The notes under the pieces are model-generated. The model made no database searches. It saw nothing but the letters and a program-made list of their open reading frames with translations, and was not told the origin of the DNA. Both the position numbers and the translations under genes were made by a program. A stretch of 33,888 nt of DNA from CAYLPJ01 sp964385465 (lineage in GTDB: Bacteria; Planctomycetota; Phycisphaerae; SM23-33): contig CAYLPJ010000063.1 in NCBI GenBank assembly GCA_964385465.1, positions 1 to 33,888 of the forward strand, written 5' to 3'. The stretch's first letter is position 1. Each line of letters opens with the position of its first letter. Of the stretch, positions 5,979-13,562 are shown piece by piece.

Positions 5979-8162
5979 ATGCCGAATCGTGTACGAGATA
6001 GCGAACCCACCCAGGGCCAAGCCCGGGCAGGCACGCAGTTGACGATCGCGCTGGCCGGGAACCCCAACTCCGGCAAGACGACGATCTTCAACGCCCTGAC
6101 CGGCGGCCGGCAGCACGTGGGCAACTACCCGGGCGTGACGGTGGAGAAGAAGGAAGGCGCGTGCCGCCACGGCGACGCGAAGCTGCGCGTGGTCGACCTG
6201 CCGGGCACGTACAGCCTGACGGCGTACTCGGCGGAAGAACTGGTTGCCCGCGACTTCCTGATTCACGAGAAGCCTGATGTCGTCATCGACATCCTCGACG
6301 CCGGCAATCTGGAGCGGAATCTCTACCTGGCCGTGCAGATCATGGAACTGGGCGCGCCGCAGGTTCTCGCGCTGAACATGTCCGACGTGGCCCGCCAGCG
6401 GGGACTGGAGTTTGACCTGGAACTTCTCAGCAAGCTGCTGGGCGTGCCGATCATACCCACCGTCGGGCACAAAGGAACCGGCAAAGCAGAACTGCTCGAT
6501 GCGGCCGTCGAGATGGCGTCCCGGCCGGAGCGTCCCACACCGCGTCGCATCGATTACGGCCCGGAGATCGAGGCCGAGATCGCCAAGCTGGAAGAGCACA
6601 TTCAGCAGGCGGGTATTGTCCTGGACGGCGCGCCGGGTCGTTGGCTGGCCATCAAGCTGCTGGAGGGCGACACGCAGGTCCGCGAGCACCTGGGCAACAA
6701 CGGCCTGGTCGACGCGGCCGACAAGGCGGCCCAACGCCTGGAATCGCTGCTGGGCGACAGCCCGGAGGCCCTCATCGCCGACCGGCGGTATGGGTTCATC
6801 TCCGGGGCCTGCCAAGAGGCGGTCCGCAGCACCGTCGAGAGCCGCCACAGCCTCTCGGACCGCATCGACGCGGTGGTCACCAATCGCCTGTTGGGCATCC
6901 CGATCTTCCTGGCGATGATGTACGCGGTGTTCTACCTGACGTTCACCGTCGGCGACCCGCTGATGGGCTGGATCGAGGGCGGCTTTGAGTGGCTTGGCGG
7001 CGCGGTCGGCGGGCTCTGGGCGGAAGGCTCGGAGAGCCTGCTGCGAAGCCTGCTGGTGGATGGCATTATCGGAGGCGTCGGCGGGGTGTTGGTGTTCCTG
7101 CCGAACATCCTGCTGCTGTTCCTGGCCATCGCGATCCTGGAAGACAGCGGCTACATGGCCCGGGCGGCGTTCCTGATGGACAAGCTGATGCACAAGATCG
7201 GTCTGCACGGCAAGAGCTTTGTGCCGATGCTGATTGGCTTCGGCTGTTCGGTGCCGGCCATCATGGCCACGCGGACGCTGGAGAACCGCCGCGACCGGCT
7301 GGTGACGATGCTCGTCGTGCCGCTGATGAGTTGCGGGGCGCGACTGCCGATCTACGCGCTGATCATCCCGGCGTTCTTCCCGCAGGTCTGGCACGCACCG
7401 ATGCTGTGGGTCATTTACGTGATTGGCATCGTCCTGGCGGTGGTCTGCGCCAAGCTGCTCAAGACGACGATCCTGCGCGGCGAGACCCCACCCTTTGTGA
7501 TGGAACTGCCGCCGTACCGCATGCCGACGCTCAAGAGCGTGGGGTTGCATATGTGGAACCGTGGCGGGGCTTACCTGAAGAAGGCCGGCACGATCATCCT
7601 GGGCATCTCGATCCTGCTGTGGGCGATGCAGCAATGGCCCGGCCTGCCGGAAGACAAGGCCGAGGCGTTCGCCCAGCAGCGCGCGACCATCGAGGCGAAG
7701 GCTGACCTGGGCGCCGAGGCCCGGGCAGAGCAGCTCGCGGAGATCGACCACGCCGAGGCCGAGGCGGCGCTGGAAGCATCCCTGATGGGCCGGGTCGGTC
7801 ACGGGCTTGAACCGGTCCTGCGGCCGGCCGGGTTCGACTGGAAGGTCTCGACGGCCATGGTCGGAGCGTTTGCCGCCAAGGAAGTCTTCGTCGCCCAGAT
7901 GGGCATCGTCTACTCGCTGGGCGAGGAAGAGGACGAGGAATCCGTGCCGCTGCGGGACAAGCTCCAGGCAAGCTACACGCCGCTGCAGGGCTTCTGCATC
8001 ATGCTGTTTTGCCTGATCAGCGCGCCGTGCATGGCCACCATCGCCATCACGAAGCGCGAGAGTAATTCGTGGAAGTGGGCGATGTTCCAACTGGGCGGGC
8101 TGACGGTGTTGGCGTGGATCGTCACCGTGGCGGTCTACCAGGTCGGCTCGCTGATGACATAG
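5979..8162 (+). CDS. feoB: Ferrous iron transport protein B (FeoB)
   Basis: A 727-residue inner-membrane GTPase-coupled Fe(II) transporter. The N-terminal G domain has G1 GNPNSGKT (27-34), the GVTVEKKEG switch, G3 DLPG (73-76) and G4 NMSD (133-136), followed by a helical GDI-like domain. The membrane part contains two Gate repeats with conserved Cys motifs GFGCSVPAI and MSCGARLP, and a C-terminal membrane bundle. A Glu/Ala-rich insert (encoded around 7650-7770) interrupts it. ATG 5979 is chosen because GGAAGG lies about 10 bases upstream; ATG 5970 is too close. All key motifs are intact. Confidence 0.97.
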   Translation: MPNRVRDSEPTQGQARAGTQLTIALAGNPNSGKTTIFNALTGGRQHVGNYPGVTVEKKEGACRHGDAKLRVVDLPGTYSLTAYSAEELVARDFLIHEKPDVVIDILDAGNLERNLYLAVQIMELGAPQVLALNMSDVARQRGLEFDLELLSKLLGVPIIPTVGHKGTGKAELLDAAVEMASRPERPTPRRIDYGPEIEAEIAKLEEHIQQAGIVLDGAPGRWLAIKLLEGDTQVREHLGNNGLVDAADKAAQRLESLLGDSPEALIADRRYGFISGACQEAVRSTVESRHSLSDRIDAVVTNRLLGIPIFLAMMYAVFYLTFTVGDPLMGWIEGGFEWLGGAVGGLWAEGSESLLRSLLVDGIIGGVGGVLVFLPNILLLFLAIAILEDSGYMARAAFLMDKLMHKIGLHGKSFVPMLIGFGCSVPAIMATRTLENRRDRLVTMLVVPLMSCGARLPIYALIIPAFFPQVWHAPMLWVIYVIGIVLAVVCAKLLKTTILRGETPPFVMELPPYRMPTLKSVGLHMWNRGGAYLKKAGTIILGISILLWAMQQWPGLPEDKAEAFAQQRATIEAKADLGAEARAEQLAEIDHAEAEAALEASLMGRVGHGLEPVLRPAGFDWKVSTAMVGAFAAKEVFVAQMGIVYSLGEEEDEESVPLRDKLQASYTPLQGFCIMLFCLISAPCMATIAITKRESNSWKWAMFQLGGLTVLAWIVTVAVYQVGSLMT

Positions 8163-8173
8163 GAAGTGAATGA

Positions 8174-8335
8174 ATGATGGAAACGATCATCGCCATAGGA
8201 ATCGTCATCTTGGCCGCCGCCGGCGTGGGCTTTGGCCTATACCGCAGCGCCTCGGGCAAGAGCGGCTGCGCGGGTTGCCGCGGATGCGGCGAGGCGGACA
8301 GTTGCCAAGGCAGCCCCGAGGCCCACAAGGAGTAG
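8174..8335 (+). CDS. FeoB-associated Cys-rich membrane peptide
   Basis: A 53-residue peptide. One N-terminal membrane helix (IIAIGIVILAAAGVGFGLY) is followed by a Cys-rich tail, GCAGCRGCG plus one further Cys. This is the architecture of the FeoB_associated family, placed directly after feoB in many bacteria and thought to act as a FeoC-like small partner. It begins 11 bases after feoB, with tandem ATGs at 8174 and 8177 and a GGAAG site upstream. The tail could bind iron or an Fe-S cluster; this is not shown by the sequence. Confidence 0.85.
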   Translation: MMETIIAIGIVILAAAGVGFGLYRSASGKSGCAGCRGCGEADSCQGSPEAHKE

Positions 8336-8339
8336 TCGA

Positions 8340-8738
8340 GTGAAGGTGTTCCTGCATCATCTGTACGAGTACCGCAAGGGCCTGCGAAGCCTCGTGCTCC
8401 ACACGCTGCCGGGGACCCGGCGAGATTGTGTCGAGGCCAAGCTGGACAGGGAAGGTGTCGCGTTCGTCATTCACGAACTGTCCAACGGCAACCTCAACGT
8501 GTTCTTCGGGGCTGAGGAGTGCGTGGCCGTCGTGGAGGCCATCGGCAAGGCCAGCCTGAGCGACTACACGCCGGAGGAGGACTTCATCCTCGGCACGATG
8601 CTCGGCTACGGCCGGCTTCAGCAATGCGTGCGGTACATCCGAATGCGGAATCGCGACGACCGCCGAGCGGTCGAGTCGCCCGGCTCGCGGAGCGAGGAAC
8701 TGGACGGCCGGGAAGCCGCCCTGGCCGTGGCGGAATGA
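8340..8738 (+). CDS. DUF2023 family protein
   Basis: A 132-residue soluble protein. VFLHHLYEYRKGLRSLVLHT, HELSNGNLNVFFG and TPEEDFILGTMLGYGRLQQC are the hallmark motifs of DUF2023, a family found beside feo genes. No biochemical function is established. The start is GTG 8340, with AAGGAG 7 bases upstream overlapping the end of the previous gene. The last 30 residues (RRAVESPGSRSEELDGREAA) are charged and probably disordered. Context points to iron uptake or iron-dependent control. Confidence 0.9.
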   Translation: MKVFLHHLYEYRKGLRSLVLHTLPGTRRDCVEAKLDREGVAFVIHELSNGNLNVFFGAEECVAVVEAIGKASLSDYTPEEDFILGTMLGYGRLQQCVRYIRMRNRDDRRAVESPGSRSEELDGREAALAVAE

Positions 8739-8746
8739 GGACCACG

Positions 8747-8926
8747 ATGCAAAGCGAACGCCGTACAGATCGGTACGACAAGCGGCGCGAACCGGAGATC
8801 GCTCCCCACGGCGTCATCGACACCGAGCACCTGTTCGGCGACCACGACGTGATCGAGATCCGCCACAACGGCGAGGCCTATCGGCTTCGGATCACCAAGA
8901 GTGGGAAGCTCATTCTGAACAAGTAG
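8747..8926 (+). CDS. hemP: Hemin uptake protein HemP family
   Basis: A 59-residue protein. The C-terminal half (HGVIDTEHLFGDHDVIEIRH, then GEAYRLRITKSGKLILNK) matches the HemP fold, a small beta-rich protein whose homologues are linked to haem/iron uptake. ATG 8747 has GAGG six bases upstream; an in-frame ATG at 8735 overlapping the previous stop is an alternative. No haem transporter is present in the window, so in this locus it probably acts with ferrous-iron transport or its regulation. Confidence 0.88.
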   Translation: MQSERRTDRYDKRREPEIAPHGVIDTEHLFGDHDVIEIRHNGEAYRLRITKSGKLILNK

Positions 8927-8945
8927 GCCATAGGAAAAGCAGGAC

Positions 8946-9551
8946 ATGGAACACGAACACCCTCAACAGAACCAGAGCGCCAAACGCAACATCAGCGATC
9001 TGGATTGTCTGAGCATCTGCGTCCTGCTCGCCCACGGCATGGACGGCCGTCAGTTGCTGGAACTGCTGGAGCCGATGATCGGTCACTGCTGCCGGCACAA
9101 GCTGGGCAACCCGGCGCACCTGCTCCAGATGGCCCATTCGGCCTGCCATCATCAGGGCGTGTTCGCCCAGATGGTCTCGGAGGAACTGGACCTCGTCCAT
9201 GAGGACGTCGTCTCGCGCGTGGCCGGGATGGAGGCTGAGGAGCTTCTGGCGGAACTCACCCCCGGCCAAGACGCCGTGACGGTCCGCGAGCAGGCGGGCC
9301 TGGCCTGGGCGCTGCTCCGTTCGGACGACGAGCAGAAGCGCGGCATCGGTAGCTTCGTGGTCCATGCGATCTTCCAGGGCCTCGGCAGTCGCGGCGAGTC
9401 GGCCGGCTGCGCTGACATGCGGCGCGTCCACCTGGAGCATCAGTGCGAGGGTCTGCGGCAGGCGCTCCAGCAGAAACAGCAGGAGATCGACGACATGCTC
9501 GCATACATCCACCGCACGAGACCCGTCAAGGAAACGCTCGCCGTCGGATAG
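8946..9551 (+). CDS. Uncharacterised His/Cys-containing protein of the feo locus
   Basis: A 201-residue soluble, mostly helical protein that I do not recognise. It is rich in His and Cys near the N-terminus (GHCCRHK around residue 46, then AHSACHHQG). The C-terminal third is Gln/Glu-rich (LRQALQQKQQEIDDMLAYIH) and could form a coiled coil. It has no signal peptide or membrane segment. It starts 19 bases after hemP on the same strand, so it probably belongs to the iron operon. The His/Cys cluster could bind metal. It is a real gene judged by spacing, composition and lack of overlap. Confidence 0.7.
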   Translation: MEHEHPQQNQSAKRNISDLDCLSICVLLAHGMDGRQLLELLEPMIGHCCRHKLGNPAHLLQMAHSACHHQGVFAQMVSEELDLVHEDVVSRVAGMEAEELLAELTPGQDAVTVREQAGLAWALLRSDDEQKRGIGSFVVHAIFQGLGSRGESAGCADMRRVHLEHQCEGLRQALQQKQQEIDDMLAYIHRTRPVKETLAVG

Positions 9552-9556
9552 GAACC

Positions 9557-9859
9557 ATGATGGCATCATCAGAACCAAATAGTGAGAGCGACGCCTGCGA
9601 TACGAGCGCCGACAGCCATCCCGTGCTGCGGAAGATCCACGAGCTGTACCACATGCTCCTGAAGCACGACGGGTTCGGCGAGCTTCGGATGGATGTGCGA
9701 ATCCTCAAACGCGGCCAGAAGGAAGTGATCATCCACTGCGGGAGGCAGTACCGGTTCGTGGTGGACGACCCCGCTGCCCGCGAAGGCGCGAGACCGAATG
9801 CACCGAGACAGGCGGACGGGGACGGCGTCAACGCGAAAGGAGGTGCGAGAAAGACGTAG
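9557..9859 (+). CDS. Small uncharacterised protein closing the feo operon
   Basis: A 100-residue protein. The central 50 residues (HPVLRKIHELYHMLLKHDGF, then LRMDVRILKRGQKEVIIHCG) predict an alpha helix followed by two or three beta strands. The ends look disordered. It starts 5 bases after the previous stop, at tandem ATGs 9557/9560 after a GGAA site. I know no functional assignment. The ILKRGQKEVIIHCGRQYRF segment is the part to use for homology searching. Position suggests a role in iron handling. Confidence 0.65.
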   Translation: MMASSEPNSESDACDTSADSHPVLRKIHELYHMLLKHDGFGELRMDVRILKRGQKEVIIHCGRQYRFVVDDPAAREGARPNAPRQADGDGVNAKGGARKT

Positions 9860-10007
9860 GACATCGGGTGTGTTGTGGTGGCCGCGGGCGTGGGGCCCGG
9901 GCGGCATGAATCGAACGACAGAGAGAAACAATCTCGTCTTGAGGCCCTGCGGGAGGGCGACGGACGGGCAGAACTGTGAAAACAGACCAAAACAAAGGAA
10001 AAGAAGC

Positions 10008-10814
10008 ATGAAACGTAACGTAAGAGGAAACAAGGGTTTCACACTGATCGAGCTGCTGATCGTGATCGGGCTTCTGGGTGCGCTGACGGCGCTGGTTCTG
10101 CCGAGCCTCTCCGCCGACCGCGAAGAGGCGCTCGGTGACGTCTGCGACTACAACCAGGCCGGCACGGTACGGGTCCTCAAGCAGTACAACAACCTCGTCG
10201 GGAAGTTCCCGGCCGACATGCACAACGGGCTGCAGGGCGTTATGGCCACTTCTGCTGCCATGGAGGGTCTCCCGTCCGCTCAGACCGAGCACATGGTGAC
10301 CGACATCGCGACCACGCGTCATTCCCTGACCGCGAACCAGGCGGCCTCACTGACCGCCGCTGGCATCACGAGCATCTGTTCGGGCACCGGTCTGACCAGC
10401 ACCGCCGTGGCCGCGGACGTGAACGTAGCGATTGCGGCTTCCGCCGCCGGCGCGAACCCCTGGAACGACGACAGCGGAAGCGAGATGACGTTCGACGGCA
10501 TCTTGATCTCCGACTGGGCTGATGGCACCGCCGGTCCGAGTTGGAACGCAGGCAAGGCCGGCCCGGTGGTTGTGCTCTGGATCGCCCCGACCACCGACTG
10601 GGCCGCCGGCGCCGGCGACAACAACGACTGGTCCAAGGGCAATGTCGAATACGGCATTGACCTGGAAGGCAAGTGCCCGATCCCGACCGCTGCGGCCAGC
10701 GGCGACGAGGTCAGCTTCGCCTATTACATGGCCTACTTCAAGGTCTATGACGACGGTTCGCCCGCCCGTCTCATCGGCACGACGTGCCCCGAGTGCGGCG
10801 TGATGAACCCGTAG
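10008..10814 (+). CDS. Major prepilin / type II pseudopilin
   Basis: A 268-residue protein. A short basic leader ends in the prepilin peptidase site G-FTLIELLIVIGLLGALTA, with Glu at +5 of the mature protein, followed by the N-terminal hydrophobic helix and a large soluble domain. The C-terminus ends in a CPEC motif. ATG 10008 follows an A-rich leader with AAAGGAAAAG. It is the first gene of the pilus cluster and is followed by a strong hairpin, a layout typical of an abundant major subunit. It assembles into a pilus or pseudopilus after cleavage by a peptidase not encoded here. Confidence 0.88.
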   Translation: MKRNVRGNKGFTLIELLIVIGLLGALTALVLPSLSADREEALGDVCDYNQAGTVRVLKQYNNLVGKFPADMHNGLQGVMATSAAMEGLPSAQTEHMVTDIATTRHSLTANQAASLTAAGITSICSGTGLTSTAVAADVNVAIAASAAGANPWNDDSGSEMTFDGILISDWADGTAGPSWNAGKAGPVVVLWIAPTTDWAAGAGDNNDWSKGNVEYGIDLEGKCPIPTAAASGDEVSFAYYMAYFKVYDDGSPARLIGTTCPECGVMNP

Positions 10815-10828
10815 TTCTGCGAGGCTTG

Positions 10829-10874
10829 GAGAACTCCGGCGGGGGTGCCAACCCAGGCGCCCCCGCCTGTTCTC
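10829..10874 (+). terminator. Strong hairpin after the major prepilin gene
   Basis: A 12-bp stem (10838-10849 with 10856-10867, one G-T pair, 6-base loop) is extended by an outer 6-bp stem GAGAAC/GTTCTC. It begins 14 bases after the prepilin stop. No U-tract follows, so it may be a partial terminator or an mRNA-stabilising structure that raises subunit expression relative to downstream assembly genes. Confidence 0.6.
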
Positions 10875-10946
10875 TCTGCGAGACCGTGGGACCCATGTAA
10901 CCCATCGTCTCCTTAGGACCAGCAAAGGAAAGGACCTGTTAACCCT

Positions 10947-11186
10947 GTGACTACCGGCATTTTCACCAGCGGCACGACCGGCAACACCGAAGCGGCGGGT
11001 GCGACATCGATCGGCGCCCGGCCGGTCGACTGCCACGACGGCTCTTCGTCCGCCGTCGAGCGCGAACGCGCCTGCTCCCACGATGGCGACAAGCCCTGCA
11101 CCGGCTGTGCCACCGGGAATCCGTGTCCGGCCTGCCTGGCTCGAATGAATCGGGCGAGCGAGGTGGACCCGGCGGCGAATGAATGA
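10947..11186 (+). CDS. Small Cys-rich protein in the pilus operon
   Basis: A 79-residue protein starting at GTG 10947. The C-terminal half has several cysteines (ACSHDGDKPCTGC, then GNPCPACLARMN), suggesting metal or Fe-S binding. It has no signal peptide or membrane helix. A GGAAAGGA site lies about 12 bases upstream, rather far. It lies between the major prepilin and a thioredoxin-like gene whose start is just downstream. I do not recognise a family; the coding call rests on position and the Cys pattern. Confidence 0.5.
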   Translation: MTTGIFTSGTTGNTEAAGATSIGARPVDCHDGSSSAVERERACSHDGDKPCTGCATGNPCPACLARMNRASEVDPAANE

Positions 11187-11205
11187 AGGAGAGGGACGGC
11201 TGAAG

Positions 11206-11727
11206 ATGAAAGGTTCCAAGAGCATCGCGTTTCGCGCCCTGCGCATCCTCGTCATCACCGGGGCCGTCTTCGCGGTCATCGTCTACGTTCACCATCGCCT
11301 CCAGGCGACGGCGCCGCACGCCGAATCCAGCGAGCGGGTGGTGGAATTGGCCGAGGGTGCACAGCTTGATGCGCTGCTGGCCCGCAGCCCGGTGGCGCTG
11401 GTGAGCTTTGGGGCTGAATGGTGTGGCAACTGCCAGCCGCTCAAGCCGCATCTGCATCAGCTGGCCGACGAGCACTCGCAGGCCCTGACCGTCGTGCTCG
11501 TCGACGTCGACGCCCATCCGGCGCTCGCCCGCGAATCCGGGGTGCAAGGTGTGCCGGATACTCGCCTCTACGTTGGCGGCAAGCCCGCCGATCGCCGCGC
11601 GGGCTACCAGACGCACGAGGCCCTGCATGAGTGGCTGCGCCCCCACATCGCCGCGGCCGCCTACTCGCACAGCCACGATCACCAGGATCACCACGGACAC
11701 GACCACAAAGGGCACGATCACAAATGA
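11206..11727 (+). CDS. Membrane-anchored thioredoxin-like protein with His-rich tail
   Basis: A 173-residue protein. An N-terminal membrane anchor (residues 10-30) leads to a thioredoxin fold outside the cytoplasm, with active site EWCGNCQPLK (C73, C76) and cis-Pro in GVPDTRLY (P117). The last 20 residues carry nine histidines in HSHDHQDHHGHDHKGHDHK, a likely metal-binding tail. ATG 11206 follows GAAGGAGAGGG. The stop overlaps the next prepilin start by 4 bases. It is likely a thiol oxidoreductase for subunit folding or a metal/thiol handling factor of the system; substrates are unknown. Confidence 0.88.
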   Translation: MKGSKSIAFRALRILVITGAVFAVIVYVHHRLQATAPHAESSERVVELAEGAQLDALLARSPVALVSFGAEWCGNCQPLKPHLHQLADEHSQALTVVLVDVDAHPALARESGVQGVPDTRLYVGGKPADRRAGYQTHEALHEWLRPHIAAAAYSHSHDHQDHHGHDHKGHDHK

Positions 11728-12368
11728 GACCCCATCGAGCACAACCCGGCTTTACGCTGATCGAACTGCTGATCGTGATCGGTCTGCTCGGGGCGCTGGC
11801 GGCGGTCATGCTGCCCCTGTTCGATGTCAAGCGCGTCGAATCGTTGGAGCAGATCGTGTCGCACGACCTGGCCGCAATCCAGCAGGCCTTCCAGCGCCTG
11901 CACCGCGATGCGGTGTTTGACGAGGATGATCTGGCCCAGGTGCGGCGCTACGGCCTTGTGGCTCTGTTCGAGCGGCCGGTCAACTACGGCACAACCCCCT
12001 GGACGCTCGACAAGTTCGATGCCGACCGCCAGCGGGGCTGGCGCGGGCCGTATGCCCAGCAGGAGGGAAGGCGAAAGATCAACGCGGACTCCACGGGCCA
12101 ACTCATGGATTCCGGCGGGGTCGAGGTTCCTGTCATCGAGGATCCGTTCAGCGCGTCCGACACGGACGGTCACTACTACCGGGTCGTCGCACCCAAGAAC
12201 ACGTCCGGTGATTATGTCTACCGTGAGACCCTCCTGGTCTGCGTCGGCGCGAACGGCTCCCTGGACATCACGCTTCCAACATTGGCGGTTGGGGGAACGC
12301 TGGACCTGGACAGCCTGACGGCCGGCAAGGACGACACGGCATGGCGCCTCTGTCCGTACGTGGAATAG
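11724..12368 (+). CDS. Prepilin-like protein, second subunit
   Basis: A 214-residue protein with leader MRPHRAQPG and the cleavage/helix motif FTLIELLIVIGLLGALAAV, nearly identical over the N-terminal helix to the major subunit at 10008. The soluble domain (about 40-214) contains a GWRGPYAQQEGR segment and ends LCPYVE. It overlaps the thioredoxin stop by 4 bases (ATGA), which indicates translational coupling. It is probably a minor pilin/pseudopilin. Confidence 0.88.
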   Translation: MRPHRAQPGFTLIELLIVIGLLGALAAVMLPLFDVKRVESLEQIVSHDLAAIQQAFQRLHRDAVFDEDDLAQVRRYGLVALFERPVNYGTTPWTLDKFDADRQRGWRGPYAQQEGRRKINADSTGQLMDSGGVEVPVIEDPFSASDTDGHYYRVVAPKNTSGDYVYRETLLVCVGANGSLDITLPTLAVGGTLDLDSLTAGKDDTAWRLCPYVE

Positions 12369-12380
12369 GGAGAGGTACGC

Positions 12381-13559
12381 ATGAACGCACCGCGACATGT
12401 ACTGACATCCCGACGGGGCATGACGCTCATCGAGGTCCTGATCGTCCTGGCGCTGCTAGCCGGCCTAGCCGGGATGACGCTGACGTTCATCGATGATCTC
12501 GACGACAACAGCCGCGCCACCATCACGCGCGAGCGCCTGGACAACATCCAGGCTGCCATCGCCGGGGACGGCCTGGAGGTCGGTCGCTTCGTTAGCGACA
12601 TGGGACGACTGCCCAAGGTGTACGGCGGCGGCACGGAAGGTCAGGAGCTTAAGGAACTGTGGTTCGACGTGCAGAATGTCGGTCAAGCGCCTCCGATCTC
12701 TGGCTACGAGCCTACTCTAGACGGGGCGACTTTCACTGACAGAATCAGCATCGACCTGGCGGCGGGATGGCACGGCCCCTACCTTCTCATGGGTTCGGAC
12801 AAGCTGTTCGATGGGTTCGGCAACCCGTTCCTGCTTTACAGTGACGACGCCGCCGGCACGGTCGCGAACGCGGGCGAAGGAATCAAGGCCGTGGGCAGTG
12901 CGGGCCGGGATCCCGGCGACGCGAGCGGCAACACCTATCGTAAGGACCTTTCGGCCACGACAACCGCGAGTCTGACGGTCCGTGTTCGCGTCCGGCGACG
13001 CGACGACGCGAGCAGCCCCGTATGGGGATTGCCCGAGAAGAATGTAGTCATTGAGGACACTCCTGGCGCGGCAGGCACGACCTATGCAGAAGGCGAAGTG
13101 TACGTGCATTCAGGTGGCCGCGTCTTCGTGTGCGGCGGCGGGCAACTAGTCAGCGAGGGAACACCCACCCCGGCTTGGGACACTGCAACCGCGCCCGGCC
13201 AGGAGATCATCGTCAGGGATACCGAGGCGACTCCGAATGAAGTCGTATGGACCTACCTCGGCGGCGGCACGACGGGCTATTGTCAGTTCATGAACAAAGT
13301 AAAGGGCGTCCTGTTCTACCCAAGCTTCGACGGCGACGGGCGCGCGGAGATCGCCCGCACTGACTTGGATGAAAGCGATCTCTCCGGTGGCGAGTTCAGC
13401 TTCACCGGGTTGGCCGCAGGGACGCGCAAACTGTTAGTGTACGGTGGGCTTATCCACAACAGCACCCAGACAAACTGCTGGTCGTCCGGCCTGCAAACCA
13501 TCGTCCTCAAGCCGGGCGGCAACGTCGTGACGGTCTACCTGACGGAAAGGCTGGACTGA
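12381..13559 (+). CDS. Prepilin-like protein, third and largest subunit
   Basis: A 392-residue protein. The cleavage motif is RG-MTLIEVLIVLALLAGLAG, with Met rather than Phe at +1 but the required Glu at +5. A GWHGPYLLMGSDKLFDGFGN segment resembles pseudopilins with GxxGPY-type motifs. The long C-terminal domain (about 190-392) contains carbohydrate-binding or beta-sandwich-like sequence ending VVTVYLTE; this is a guess. It is probably a minor or tip subunit. It starts 12 bases after the previous gene. Confidence 0.83.
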   Translation: MNAPRHVLTSRRGMTLIEVLIVLALLAGLAGMTLTFIDDLDDNSRATITRERLDNIQAAIAGDGLEVGRFVSDMGRLPKVYGGGTEGQELKELWFDVQNVGQAPPISGYEPTLDGATFTDRISIDLAAGWHGPYLLMGSDKLFDGFGNPFLLYSDDAAGTVANAGEGIKAVGSAGRDPGDASGNTYRKDLSATTTASLTVRVRVRRRDDASSPVWGLPEKNVVIEDTPGAAGTTYAEGEVYVHSGGRVFVCGGGQLVSEGTPTPAWDTATAPGQEIIVRDTEATPNEVVWTYLGGGTTGYCQFMNKVKGVLFYPSFDGDGRAEIARTDLDESDLSGGEFSFTGLAAGTRKLLVYGGLIHNSTQTNCWSSGLQTIVLKPGGNVVTVYLTERLD

Positions 13560-13562
13560 CCC

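Noticed and set aside
5667..8090. 807-codon open frame antisense to FeoB
   Set aside because: It mirrors the codon-position GC bias of feoB, has low-complexity Arg/Gln/His content and no domain. FeoB on the other strand has all motifs.
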